Shown here: piece by piece, positions 32,067 through 42,133 of the stretch
How positions within the stretch are numbered: the first letter of the stretch is position 1
Layout: every line of letters starts with the position of its first letter
Assembly (NCBI RefSeq): GCF_000350225.1
Contig: NW_005178685.1
Span: 217,731 to 281,730 of the forward strand
Reading direction: 5' to 3'
Length of the DNA stretch: 64,000 bases
Source of the DNA: Chondrus crispus
Taxonomy: Eukaryota > Rhodophyta > Florideophyceae > Gigartinales > Gigartinaceae
Position numbers and translations under genes: made by a program
The notes under the pieces: model-generated
Told to the model about the DNA's origin: nothing
Database searches by the model: none
What the model saw: only the letters and a program-made list of their open reading frames with translations

Positions 32067-34602
32067 GGCTTCAACTGGGAAACCAAACAGCACTAGACGT
32101 GGATAGACTCTTTCTGGTGTGAGACTGCAGGCTCCCACACACAAAGCCGCAATTTGAGCTGCCTGTTACACACGTTTACATACGCTTCATGCATACGTTC
32201 GAGGCGAACTGGGAGCGAGCATCCCAATTGCGAGGACGTAAGGGGTTGCAATCTCGCCTCATATAGTGAGGCTTCATGCCCTATGCATTGCGCCAATAGC
32301 AAGCTTTCAGTGCACACTTGTCTACATCCAAATCGCTGATTTATTTTGAGCACCGAAGCGATGCATTCTGATTGGCTGAAAGAGCCTCCAGCAGAACCAT
32401 GAATCTAGTCTCCCAGTCTCAGACGCAAATTATTCGGTGAATGGAAAGCTATTCGGTTTTTACTGTGAGGGCGATGACTATGAACTGTTCTGCACGTTTG
32501 TCTTCTCACTTTCTAGCTAGAGGCTAGCGTGTGGTCTATCCGACTTTGTCCTCATGAGAGCGATCTTGTCCTCAAACGAGGGCAGCCTTTTTTTTCCACA
32601 AAATATATACAGGGGGGATTCCCAATATCGCACTTTTTGATAGTGTACGGCGGCAGATATCGCACCCCATTCCTCCATGTCACGACTACCTACACGTGTC
32701 AGCCTCTTAGTACATTTGGTCGACGATGACGTGATAAACCATCATGACCCCTTCCCCGACGGAAGCTAAGGCTGCAAAGCATGACTTCCTTCAATCAACA
32801 ACATTTTAAAAGGGCACGAAAGAGACTACCTCTCTCTCTCTCTCTCTCAAGATGTAGTGAGGCGTTTTCTGTTCAGCCAGGCAACCCCTATGAAATCAAG
32901 TGCTTTCAAAGAAGTGAAATTGAATGTGGTAAATGTAGGGAAAGCAATTGTTTGCGATGTCATCCGCAGAGCGAAAATAGCCTTATCTAATGCGTTTCAT
33001 AGACAAAACAATAGAGTGAAGGGGCAAACGTCAATGGTGGAGCACTTAAAAACCCCCTGTGCACCACGTGAGTATCGCACTATTTGGCAAAATGACCGGG
33101 GGTGCCATTTGAAGAGGGGTCTACTGTACATGAAATTGAAATTGTATAATCAATTTGGACAGCATGCCTTGAACGTACTTACCATCAGCAATAATGTCTT
33201 GCAGAAATCGGGATAACAGGTTGAATAAAATGAAAGATTATTTCTCAAGTAGGGTTGTAGCAACCAGTTGCTCGTTTAAATAGGTATTTTTCTCGAGGAT
33301 ATCAGTACAAATCCTTTCAAGGTTGCTCTCAAAAGATTGGTTCCTGAGCATTTCTAAAACGACTGCAAAGGACGGGTATTCCTCTCAACATCTTTCCTTC
33401 TGCAAAGCAAAATTCAAGTACGGTGGCGAGAGTATTTTTTTCCTTCCGATCGAGAAAGCGCAAGCCTAGAAAAAAGTAGTGAGGCAACCTCAACTGAGGA
33501 CAACGGTCCGATAGACATTAGCTACTCATTGTAATTCAAGCTCCGATGGTCTCGAATGCAAACGCAGATAACTACAAACAAAATGACTTAATAGTAGCGT
33601 CATTTTCAAACATTGTCTCAACTAGTGTCTTAGTAACCTCAGAGGAGATCACTTTCTAACTTCCTTTTCTCGACTTTAAGTTGCTCGATATGAATAGGAG
33701 AGGTGGCCCCATCGCTGGAACAGACCACATCCCAGCAAAAGAGAGCCCTTCTTTTCAGACACTTCATGAAAAAGAAGAACTTTTGAGCATCCTTCGACTC
33801 ATAGATTTTCAGAACAGTATCTTCGAATGAAAATACAGAGTTTGAAAATCAACTCATTAAGCTTCAGGGAATTCTTTGCCTTTCAATGTACTTGCAACTA
33901 GTATCCCGATGTGGCGCGAGGTTTCTTTGTCGAGGGCAAAATACGTTGCAGAAAAGATGTTCAAACTGACATGGCAATTGGCGAAATAAGGTTTCTGTCA
34001 CAGAAAGGCTAGCCTTACAAGAAGCAAACAGAATCTTATACTGCAACTAGACGCTGGACACGAAGCACTAGACTAGTCTGCTGTGTTCCAGAAAACATGT
34101 TTTCGAAAGGACATTACTGACGACCAAACAACCAATACTTAAGAACTGGAACTATCGCCGTAATCTCTGATGCATCAACATTGTATGCTTCTGTCAGGGC
34201 CATAACAAATTATATCTCAAAACAAAACTGTGAGATTTTTATGCACTTGAAATATATCCTACTTATTCCATGAGAATAAATTGGTGTACACCTACGGGTG
34301 AACACCATCTTATGCCTCTCGAAGGCCCGCAGCTAGAAGTTTCTAATTCCAACAAGAAAAACCAGACACAACGACATATCTCGCACTGATCTGCACCCCT
34401 TGTGTGTTGGCAGGGATATAATTTATACCTGTACAGTAGTCCTCATCTGCCTCATGCCTGCAGAACCGACGTTTCCTCTCTAAATGGCGCTGTCTCAGAT
34501 GCCCAGTTCTGCTGTCATACGTGATATATGAAAATCAATGACAACTCATGACAACTCATGCCCCGTACAACACCTCAACAACTTTTACAGATACTCGAAA
34601 AC
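32067..34602. other. Gene-free spacer up to the copia element
   Basis: No coding region supported. Includes a CT microsatellite (about 32829-32850) and dispersed repeat copy B. The last five bases, AAAAC (34598-34602), are the left target-site duplication of the copia insertion. Confidence 0.5.
33303..33560 (+). repeat. Dispersed non-coding repeat, copy B
   Basis: Collinear with 18583-18860 over about 250 bases (shared blocks CATTTCTAAAACGAC, ATCTTTCCTTC, TTCAAGTACGGTGGCG, AGGACAACGGTC). Same strand as copy A, with no open frame. Confidence 0.7.
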
Positions 34603-35050
34603 TGTCGTGCAAACCCCGCTTATCGCGTGGCGGCTCGCTGTCCCTTGTACAATCAAGGGAGGATTTTGTGAGCTGCCAAGAGGGGGTGGGCGTCTCTTCG
34701 CCCACGGTACAAAGAAAGACGAATCTTTTACTTTGCAATACCCTCCTGCTCTCCCTTTCTTTTACAAGGGGGGGAGAGGGGTAAGGACAGATATATTCGC
34801 AAGCAGCGAGCGTCCAGACGGCGGCGCCAACCGCCGTCGGCTGGAACGCAACTCTAATAAAGGAATGAATTTTGGCCCGATTTTGACACGTGGCGTTCGG
34901 GACGTTCGGGGCGTGAGCGCGTGCTCGCGCTACTGTATATGGTGCATACCCATCTTGCGCGCCCCCCTGCCCCAATGACTCTCTCTTTCTCTCCAGCGCC
35001 TTTTTCTTCCGCGGCTATCCAACGGCTCACGGCGCGTGCGTGCTACGACA
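34603..35050 (-). repeat. 3' LTR of copia element
   Basis: 448 bases, about 97% identical by eye to the right LTR (roughly a dozen substitutions plus a 2-base gap in a CT run). Starts TGTCGTGCAAACC and ends GTGCTACGACA on the plus strand. Confidence 0.95.
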
Positions 35051-35062
35051 CTCCCTCCATTT
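35051..35062 (-). other. Polypurine tract
   Basis: On the element strand the last internal bases before the 3' LTR are AAATGGAGGGAG, a purine run in the position where plus-strand DNA synthesis is primed. Confidence 0.8.
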
Positions 35063-35158
35063 GCGTTTCGCGAGCTGCTTCGGGCCCGACGACTGGTATG
35101 GCAATAAGGCACAGACTAAACCGAAAGGTGAAGTCTTCCTCCCGACATATATTGTAAG

Positions 35159-36268
35159 ATGCCAAGTCGTCGGACCAAGCAGATTATTCGCTCGAAGGGG
35201 AATGTCCAGTACCACCAGCAGCGTAGTAGCGACGCTCAGACGCCCGTCAGCGAGACGCTACCGGGTTCGGGTGCGCAATCGGGTGCTGGCGCGCAAGCGG
35301 TTGCTGGTGTGCAGCCGAGTTCTAGTGTGGAACCAAGTGTCAGTGTGCCACCAAGGGCCAGTGTGCAACCAGGTGCTATTGCGAACCGAAGTGTACATAC
35401 TCTGGCGCGTGTCGATTCTACAGCCATTGAGAAGGTGATTGCAGGAGACGGGTGTACAGTTGGCGACCGAGAATTTCCAATTGACGCGTTTTTTGCTGCA
35501 AGTAGCTGGCAGAACGATATCTCTTGTTTCTATCGCATTGAAATGTCCTCCTACCGCTCCCCCGCTTGGGAGAACGCATTATTCAGCGTCCATGCAGAAA
35601 TGGCGGCAGCGAAGAGAAGCAATAGATTACCGCCGGCTCCTGCACCAAGAATTCACAAGGGTAATTACAAGCGCGCGACGACGATAATTCGCAACTCAGT
35701 TCGTGCATGGTGCCTTGCAAACCCCGGTTACTCTGTAAGCAAGCGTGGGCCCGGAGTGCGTGGGAAGTCCTCGATCGCGTCATCAAACTTCGTCAGCAAT
35801 AGCTCCGTTGTCTTCGAGCATGGGCCTAAGGGTAATTGCCTCCCGTTGGCAGTTGTGAATGCTTTTGAGAGATTAGTCGGAGCTAGGTTCGCAACCAAGG
35901 TTCGAAGTGACTTGAAGAGGCACGAAGGTCCCTTGCACTCGATCGGTCACGCGCAGCGGGCGATTCACAAAGCAGCACCGGAGTTTGACTTCAAAGGGGT
36001 TCAAAATTCTGAGTTCCGTTCCGATAAGATGAAGTGGGTGGCAGCTGTGAAACAAGGTATATGAATCGTGCGTTTTCAATCTGGTAACACTGTTGACCAC
36101 TGTGTCGTTGTGGACGGCGTCAAACGGGAGGTTCTTGATATCGAGTGGAAGAAGCCGATGCGTCTCTGCGAGGCTTCTCTTCGGGCTTGTGGCGGTGACG
36201 ATGCCACAGACTTATACATCGCCGAGGTGCGTGAGCTATACAAGTCATCGAAGGCTGTCCACAATTAA
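35159..36268 (+). pseudogene. Antisense ORF in copia element, cysteine-protease-like
   Basis: Reads opposite to gag-pol, between RNase H and the 3' LTR. ATG at 35159. One TGA at 36062-36064 interrupts a frame that otherwise runs 369 codons to 36268. The amino end is basic, followed by a degenerate repeat rich in Ser, Val, Gly, Ala and Gln (about residues 30-75). The carboxyl half has GPKGNCLPLAVVNAF (Cys227), which resembles the nucleophile helix of OTU/papain-fold peptidases. After the stop, NTVDHCVVVDGVKREVLD gives a His (314) on a beta-strand followed by an Asp (327). That Cys-His-Asp order fits a papain-like fold, such as a deubiquitinase. This is motif reading only; no family match was run. 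The TGA could replace a TGG. Confidence 0.6.
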
Positions 36269-36307
36269 GTAATCGTTAGACCTCTACCATTGTTTTGGGA
36301 AAACATA

Positions 36308-37791
36308 CTAGTGCCGAATGATCCATTGCTCAGGAGCAACTTGAAGGTAGCCTGTCGAAATAACGTCGCGAAGCATGGCCTGACTCATCGACTTGGTCAG
36401 ACCATCCGCAACGTTGTGAGAGCTGCGAACAAAACCAATGTCCGAAATAGTTTTGCTCTTAAAACCTTCTCTCGCTGCAGCTATGTCGAGCATCATCCTC
36501 TTCTCTGATGTTCTCGATCCCTTTGAAACCGCATCGAATAGCGACTTACTGTCTGTCAATAGTTGAACAGGGATCTTCTTAGGCAGCATGTTTCCAAGTT
36601 CTTCAGCGAAGGTAATTGCTACGTCAAATAAATCGATGAACGCGATCACCTCACTAGACATGGTCGATCTCGTGACGCGGCGGGCCTTATATGACTTGAA
36701 TGATATAGGCGCCACTGCTCCGGAGCCGTCCCCCAGGAAGCAGATATGGCCTAATTGTTAGGAGAGATCGCGGTTATTGGCAAACGAAAAGTCGGAGTAT
36801 CCGACGATGCGAAGTGTATCGATATCCAGGGCGGGTATCTGAAGAGATATTTGGTTTTGTATTGCATATCTGACTGCCCGGTTGAGCTGACGCACAAACT
36901 GCCTCCGGTCTGCATCATACATTTCCTCCGTGATTTGTGCGAGCTGAGAGATCTCAAACAAGCAGTCTGGTCTAGTGTTTGCGAGCCAAGCCAGTCTCAT
37001 CCGCATCGAGCGGAAAGCCCGAAACGAGCAATCACCTGGTAGTTCTTCCAGTCTCCTCAGATACTCATGTTGATCCTGAACGACTGTTCCGTTCTTGAGA
37101 CGCTTTAGGGAAGAACCTGTGAACACGCATGGTAGATCTTGATCCTCTGCCATTTCGAATTTACGGTTTGTCTTCTTTCCGAGTTCCTTGAAACTCTCAC
37201 TCCCTGTCCTGATGATATCATCTACGTATCAACCCGAAAGTCCTTGCAGAATGTTGTCTTTCATTAGCACGTAAAGTGCAGGGTCGCAACGCAGTGGTTT
37301 CATCCCAGGTCCTCCCCGTGATGGCGATCCGAAGTGTCATGCCAGAGATCTCCTGACTCACAGAGTCCGTACAAGGGCTTCAGGAGCTGTAGGCATTGCG
37401 ATGGATCCAATTCAAATTCTGGTACTGGTTTGGATATGAATACATCCCGGGAAAGGGGTTCTGCGGACTGGAGATATTCTTTACGAACATCAGATGTCCA
37501 TATGTCCAATCCATGTACCGTTGCGAGTGCTAATAGAAGTTGGATCGATGAAGGCTGCAGTGTGGAGGTCGAGTGTACCATCATGTGATTCAATCGGTCT
37601 CGGTGGCCTCCGATGACATATCGGGCCTTGTACTTGACCTTGTTATTCTCAGTGGACTTCAAGGCCAGTACGAATCTACCCAGGAGGACGTTGGCATCCT
37701 TTGGTACTTCCTCCTTCAGGATAACCTTAAAAGTCCCCCTTTCCAACAGGTTCTTAATCTCCTGTCGCTTTGCAATTTGCCCTTTTATCAT
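36308..37791 (-). pseudogene. copia reverse transcriptase and RNase H, broken
   Basis: RVT_2-type reverse transcriptase: KYKARYVIGGH, LDIWTSDVRKEYLQS and LLKPLYGLCESGDLWH, then the catalytic YVDDII just after an in-frame TGA (37231-37229). RNase H follows, with SSEVIAFIDLF, LLTDSKSLFDAVSK and VADGLTKSMSQ. At least three breaks occur: near 37300, the TGA, and near 36750. The order RT then RNase H at the far end of the element is diagnostic for Ty1/copia. Confidence 0.85.
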
Positions 37792-38417
37792 TCCTGCTGA
37801 TGATTGCCGTTAGATACACTTCTTCGTCCTCTGTTAAACCAAAGTAACGTATGCAATCTCGCACATCTGACACAAACGTGGCGGAGAGTTGCTCGGGTTG
37901 ATCGTAGCGCTTCACTTGCGCTATATTGAATGGTCTTGCTTGTCCAATACGAACGTCTTGCACAAAGACCTGCTTCTTCTCTTCATCCACTGCAGTGACG
38001 GTGAATGGCCCTATACATTCTCCGATGCGGTTATCGAACTGTTTCTCCCACCACAGCAGGACTTGGTCTCCTGGGGAGTACACAATGTTTGCAGAGGATG
38101 GTGTCGCATGCCGCAATGCGCGTTTTACGCGAAGGTCAGCCATTATTTTCTCCATCTCCTGTCGTGCCGCATTACTTATTTCGGCTCGGCTAGCGAGTAC
38201 AGCACGTGGATTAGGCGTCACTGATTTCGTATGTACTGGTGGGTACTCTCCAAACACCAGAGCAGTAGGTACGAGGCCTTCTGGTCCGAGCGTATCGTTC
38301 ATCGCCTTTACGGAAAGCGCTAGAACGAGTTCAGGTTCGGACGTAGGGTGTGCTGCCATAATCTTGCGGTATGTCTGTCTGAGAGGTTGATGGTATCTCT
38401 CACCGATGCCAAGGCTA
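37754..38417 (-). pseudogene. copia integrase, carboxyl part (split gene)
   Basis: Resumes integrase exactly at the nested-element junction with SSLGIGERYHQPLRQTYRKI, which supplies the catalytic Glu. It continues through a Pro/Ala-rich linker, LLWWEKQFDNRIGECIGPF (the SH3-like carboxyl domain) and VQDVRIGQARPFNIAQVKR. The first half of the same domain is at 49585 and beyond. Dropping the insertion and one GA gives a continuous frame. Confidence 0.85.
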
Positions 38418-38419
38418 GA
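38418..38419. other. Left 2-bp target duplication of CACTA element
   Basis: GA here and GA at 49583-49584 flank the terminal inverted repeats. One GA is needed to restore the integrase frame. Confidence 0.85.
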
Positions 38420-38431
38420 CACTGCAAAGGC
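38420..38431 (+). repeat. Left terminal inverted repeat of CACTA element
   Basis: CACTGCAAAGGC; exact complement of 49571-49582. Similarity stops after 12 bases apart from AT-rich TATTG/AATA words. Confidence 0.93.
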
Positions 38432-39245
38432 ATATTGTAATAATTATGTTTAATTTAATGATGTAAACTGCGCTATATACTGTTCAGTTCTTTTTGATGT
38501 AGCGAGTGAGAACGCTCATTTTGACATTATATTAGTTGGAGGAATGCTGTTGTAATTGTGAGATCAATAACGGCCATTGCTGTTTTCGCGTTGTTTCGTG
38601 CGTTGTTGTGACATCACTGTATCGGAAACGGAATCTTGACACGTACTGCGTAGGATAGCTCTGATAGTAAAGTAAAAACACACTGAATTTGGTTTCCTAA
38701 CTACTGTAACACAACTGCGCGATATGATAATGATATTGACTGAAAACATCAATCTGATGCCAGCACCATTCGCAATCTTCTTGAGTGGGCGGTCTCTTAT
38801 GGAGCCTATTCATTGTGTGGATGTACCGAGGAGCGTCAAAAAAGCACTGATCTACCGAGAGAACGAGAAACTATTACATTCACTATAGTGGTCATCTTAG
38901 CACATTTCTTATCACGTGGTATGACCACAAATATAAACATCAAGTATTGCGCAATGATGATGATCTGGAACGATATGTTTTACTATTCCTGCTGAAATAT
39001 TATTTGAGCCGGGCAACGGTATTACTAGTCCTCTTCTCCTCTAAGGTCGGTTTTCAGAACACTGTTTCAATATTCTTGGTTCCTTTCAAATTCGCAAGGA
39101 TCCCCTTCACCATCTGCCTCTTCCCTACAGCCTTCCCCGCTTGCGCGGGGTCACACTCGTTTCTTTCTTTGTTCTTGAGCAGATAATCAGTTGATGAAAC
39201 GAGTGCCCAGTTGCGCTCAACGAAAATCGACCTGAGGCTGTAAGA

Positions 39246-39570
39246 TCATTCAAAGCTGATCCACATCTTGCCACAACTTCCTCTCCCTCATCCCATCTCA
39301 GTTACAACATAAATAGTGATCCACGAATCATCGTCATCCTCTCCCCCAAAAATTGTTACCTCACTTCTTCCCGACGTTCTTTTTTCCCGCAACCTACACT
39401 ACTTGGAAGCCATCCCTCTCGACACATCCCCAATTACCAGCAGCATCTTTCCCTCACAAATATACTCCCTGCTTCAGGAATTCAGATCATTCACAGCTGA
39501 TCCGCATCTTGCCACCACTTCCTCTCCTTCGTCCTTCTCAGTTCCAACATCAGCATTGATCCTCGAATCT
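39246..39570 (+). repeat. Direct repeat of about 85 bases
   Basis: 39246-39330 and 39486-39570 share GCTGATCC-CATCTTGCCAC, ACTTCCTCTCC, TCTCAG and GATCC-CGAATC in register. Lies in the left subterminal part of the CACTA element. Confidence 0.7.
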
Positions 39571-39816
39571 TCCCTCGCAAAAACACTCCCTTGCTGTCGA
39601 AGCAGTTGGTCAGTTTTCTTCCCGTCTAAAGCCTCTTTGGAAATGTGGTTGAACACACCTTATCCTCGCTCTAACGTCTTGGATAAAATTCTCCTCGCTC
39701 GCTGCCCCACCGATAAGGAAGCTACAAAATGGGACTGTCGCGAAAACGTGTACTTACCGCAAAACCACATGGGTTGCTCAGAGTTTGGAGTCGTGGATAT
39801 GAAAAAGGCGATCTGA
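39316..39816 (+). CDS. Unrecognised 166-residue ORF in CACTA element
   Basis: Ser/Pro/Leu-rich first two thirds overlap a direct DNA repeat. The last 60 residues (from MWLNTPYPRSNVLDKILLARC) look more protein-like. The apparent start is ATA or another non-ATG codon, so the true start is unknown; it could be an exon of a passenger gene. No family recognised. It may well be non-coding. Confidence 0.25.
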   Translation: MIHESSSSSPPKIVTSLLPDVLFSRNLHYLEAIPLDTSPITSSIFPSQIYSLLQEFRSFTADPHLATTSSPSSFSVPTSALILESSLAKTLPCCRSSWSVFFPSKASLEMWLNTPYPRSNVLDKILLARCPTDKEATKWDCRENVYLPQNHMGCSEFGVVDMKKAI

Positions 39817-40235
39817 GGGACATGCGATCTCGTGAGTGCTGTTAAAGGGGATCTGGCAAACCGTCGTTTGCTTCGAAAGAGGTTAAGGAACAAGTGAGAT
39901 TTGAGACGTGAAGACGCGATGCCCCGCCGTGGTGTTCTCACGTATGTTTCCAGGGAACTACATCACGATTGGATTTTCATCGCCCGTTCAAAGAGATACG
40001 TGTATTGGCACTCAACGATTATTATTGGTCAACCTTTGAAGGTTGTGCAATGATTGTCCCAAAAAACCGGCTTCTGAAATTTACAATCTTTGCTGTTGGC
40101 GAGCACCAGCTTGTGCCCTCCACACCCTACCTCGTCCTTCGGCCTGCTCAGAACCCCTCCTCAAATACCTCGCATTGCCTACACTCTGGCACGAATTAAC
40201 TTTTCACGTCGGTTCGTCACATCCGTCCGCCTCAT

Positions 40236-41674
40236 ATGGCGGACGTATGTGAAGGGGATGCAATTGAGGTGCTTTGGATCGTCGAGATACCTCGGCGGGA
40301 TGATCGAAAACGAAGGAAAACTGTCGAAAAAGATGTCCGGTGGAGGGCTGTCCTGGAGAAGGTAGATTGTAATGGCGTTGTCACCAGAGCAAGGGTTCGC
40401 TATGAGCAAGCATATGGGATGGAAGCCTCTTTCATGGACGCTCGACTCATTGGATCTGTTTTGTGCCACGACGGTACTGGGGGCCAAAAAATGTCACCCA
40501 GCCGTGGCGGATGTGTCTCTCGGCTCTTTCGGAATCAGGAAATAATATTGAAGCCGATTCCGTGCAGCAGTTATCAAATCAGTCATCTAGTTCGGAGTAC
40601 AAGCCATGCACCGGACATATGAAGGAATCGGGCAGAAGACGGAGATCGATGGTTCTATCATTTGATCCACAGAAGGGCGAAGCGGAGGAAAAAATTAGTA
40701 CTTTAGAAGTCAAGCTTGAGGAGCTTCAGAGGATCGTGGGAGCTCAGAGTGCAATGTACTCTCATATTGTAGGCTCATGGAGTGAGAGCGATAAGGTTTC
40801 TGACCGAAGATTCAGTTACTTAACACACAGAATTGTTGTTAGTTCTCACAAGTCTATCGTTTTCCTCCGTACTCGCTCAGCTATATGTGACGTACATGAG
40901 GGAGAAGGACGCTTTGTTGGCATGTGTTACACTTCCTTAATCAAAGCGGAAGCGGACTGTAGCCTAGAAAATTTTGAGCGGATTGCCGCGGTAATCAAAT
41001 CGAGATGTTCTAATGCAGTGTTCCAACCGGCTTTCGTAGAAACACAATCACCAATGCTAAGTTTGGAACATGCACTGGTTGCTTTTAACACCTTGCATGA
41101 ATTAGCATCATGTATTGGCATTTCGGGGTACTCTGATATCCTTTCTCTTCTTTTAAAGGGTAGAAAAATGAACGCACCTGACCCAGGGCAACTGCCGGAG
41201 GATTGCGCATTCAGACTTATTGGGGCAGCTTTGGCCGAAAAGAATGAAGACGATCATTAATTTGCTTTCCGTGTTGCCAGAAGCCTGCACCACTCACTTC
41301 CCAATCAGACTTGTGACTTGCTTTGGAGGGAGACGAGGCAATTCGATACACGGAACTGTAGATACGTAAACAGGCTTTGCAAGAAGAATATGCCCATTAT
41401 GGATGCCATAAGAAAATCAGATTTGGTAACGATCGCTGAAAAAGAACCATACGCATCAGACCACAGACGTTTTGCATTAAGCTGGGCTCCTCTCTCCAAC
41501 CGTCAAGGTCGAAACTTTTCGAGGTCGCTGCGGCAAAACGACGAGGTCTTGGGTACCTTGGAGATGGTTTGGCCCGCTCTTGTCGTACGCAACAAGAAAA
41601 TAGTATCTGAATTTCAGAATACCATAACACAGGACATGTTGAAGAGAAGCATAGAAACGGGTGTGTACAAATGA
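40236..41674 (+). pseudogene. CACTA passenger gene, Tudor/SH3-like start and coiled coil
   Basis: Starts MADVCEGDAIEVLWIVEIP with a W-rich small beta-domain look (Tudor/SH3-like, weak). A phase change near 40470-40500 moves to a frame with an acidic coiled coil (EKISTLEVKLEELQRIVGAQ) and a well-formed globular part. A TAA at 41258-41260 follows, after which the same frame continues (FAFRVARSLHHSLPNQT ... LLWRETRQFDTRN) to 41674. The carboxyl part, with short helices ending in RNFSRSLRQ, faintly resembles a BEN-type DNA-binding domain; this is speculation. It lies opposite to the transposase, so it is a separate gene of the element or a captured one. Confidence 0.5.
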
Positions 41675-41801
41675 CCTAGTATCTTGAGATGGAACGATGT
41701 GTAACACGAAGTGCAACACAGCTCTCCAACACTGCAGCTCTGTAGGGAGAATTTCAGTGCATTTCACAATGAGGACAATACAGTATAGTATTGCAGTGTC
41801 C

Positions 41802-41904
41802 CCACCATCTTCACGTAAGCGTAAAAATTCAAATTTGTATTAGCAGGCAATGTTCCCTCCCCACCATCTTCATCAGAAATAAGCGCAAAAACTCAATTTT
41901 GTAG
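41802..41904 (+). repeat. Short tandem duplication
   Basis: CCCCACCATCTTCA ... AAGCG-AAAAA-TCAA-TTTGTA occurs twice in succession (about 41802-41839 and 41859-41904), just after the passenger gene. Confidence 0.75.
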
Positions 41905-42133
41905 CATTAAGGACGAATAGGAACCAAGGATGCCGATCCGCATATCCGCACACTCCCGCTTACCCCGAAGGTTTATCCCATTCGAGGGGGGTAACCGCTC
42001 TCTTTCGTTGCGTGATAGAACGTGCCTCCAGAAAGAAGATCCTCACTGTGATACACTTATCCTTCAATCTCGCGTATCTCACATGATGTACCGTTGCACG
42101 CAGCTTTACAAGCATGAACTAACCCAACTCTTC

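Noticed and set aside
34538-34978. Paired ORFs in the left and right LTRs (also 52537-52962)
   Set aside because: These are frames within the duplicated LTR sequence, not genes.
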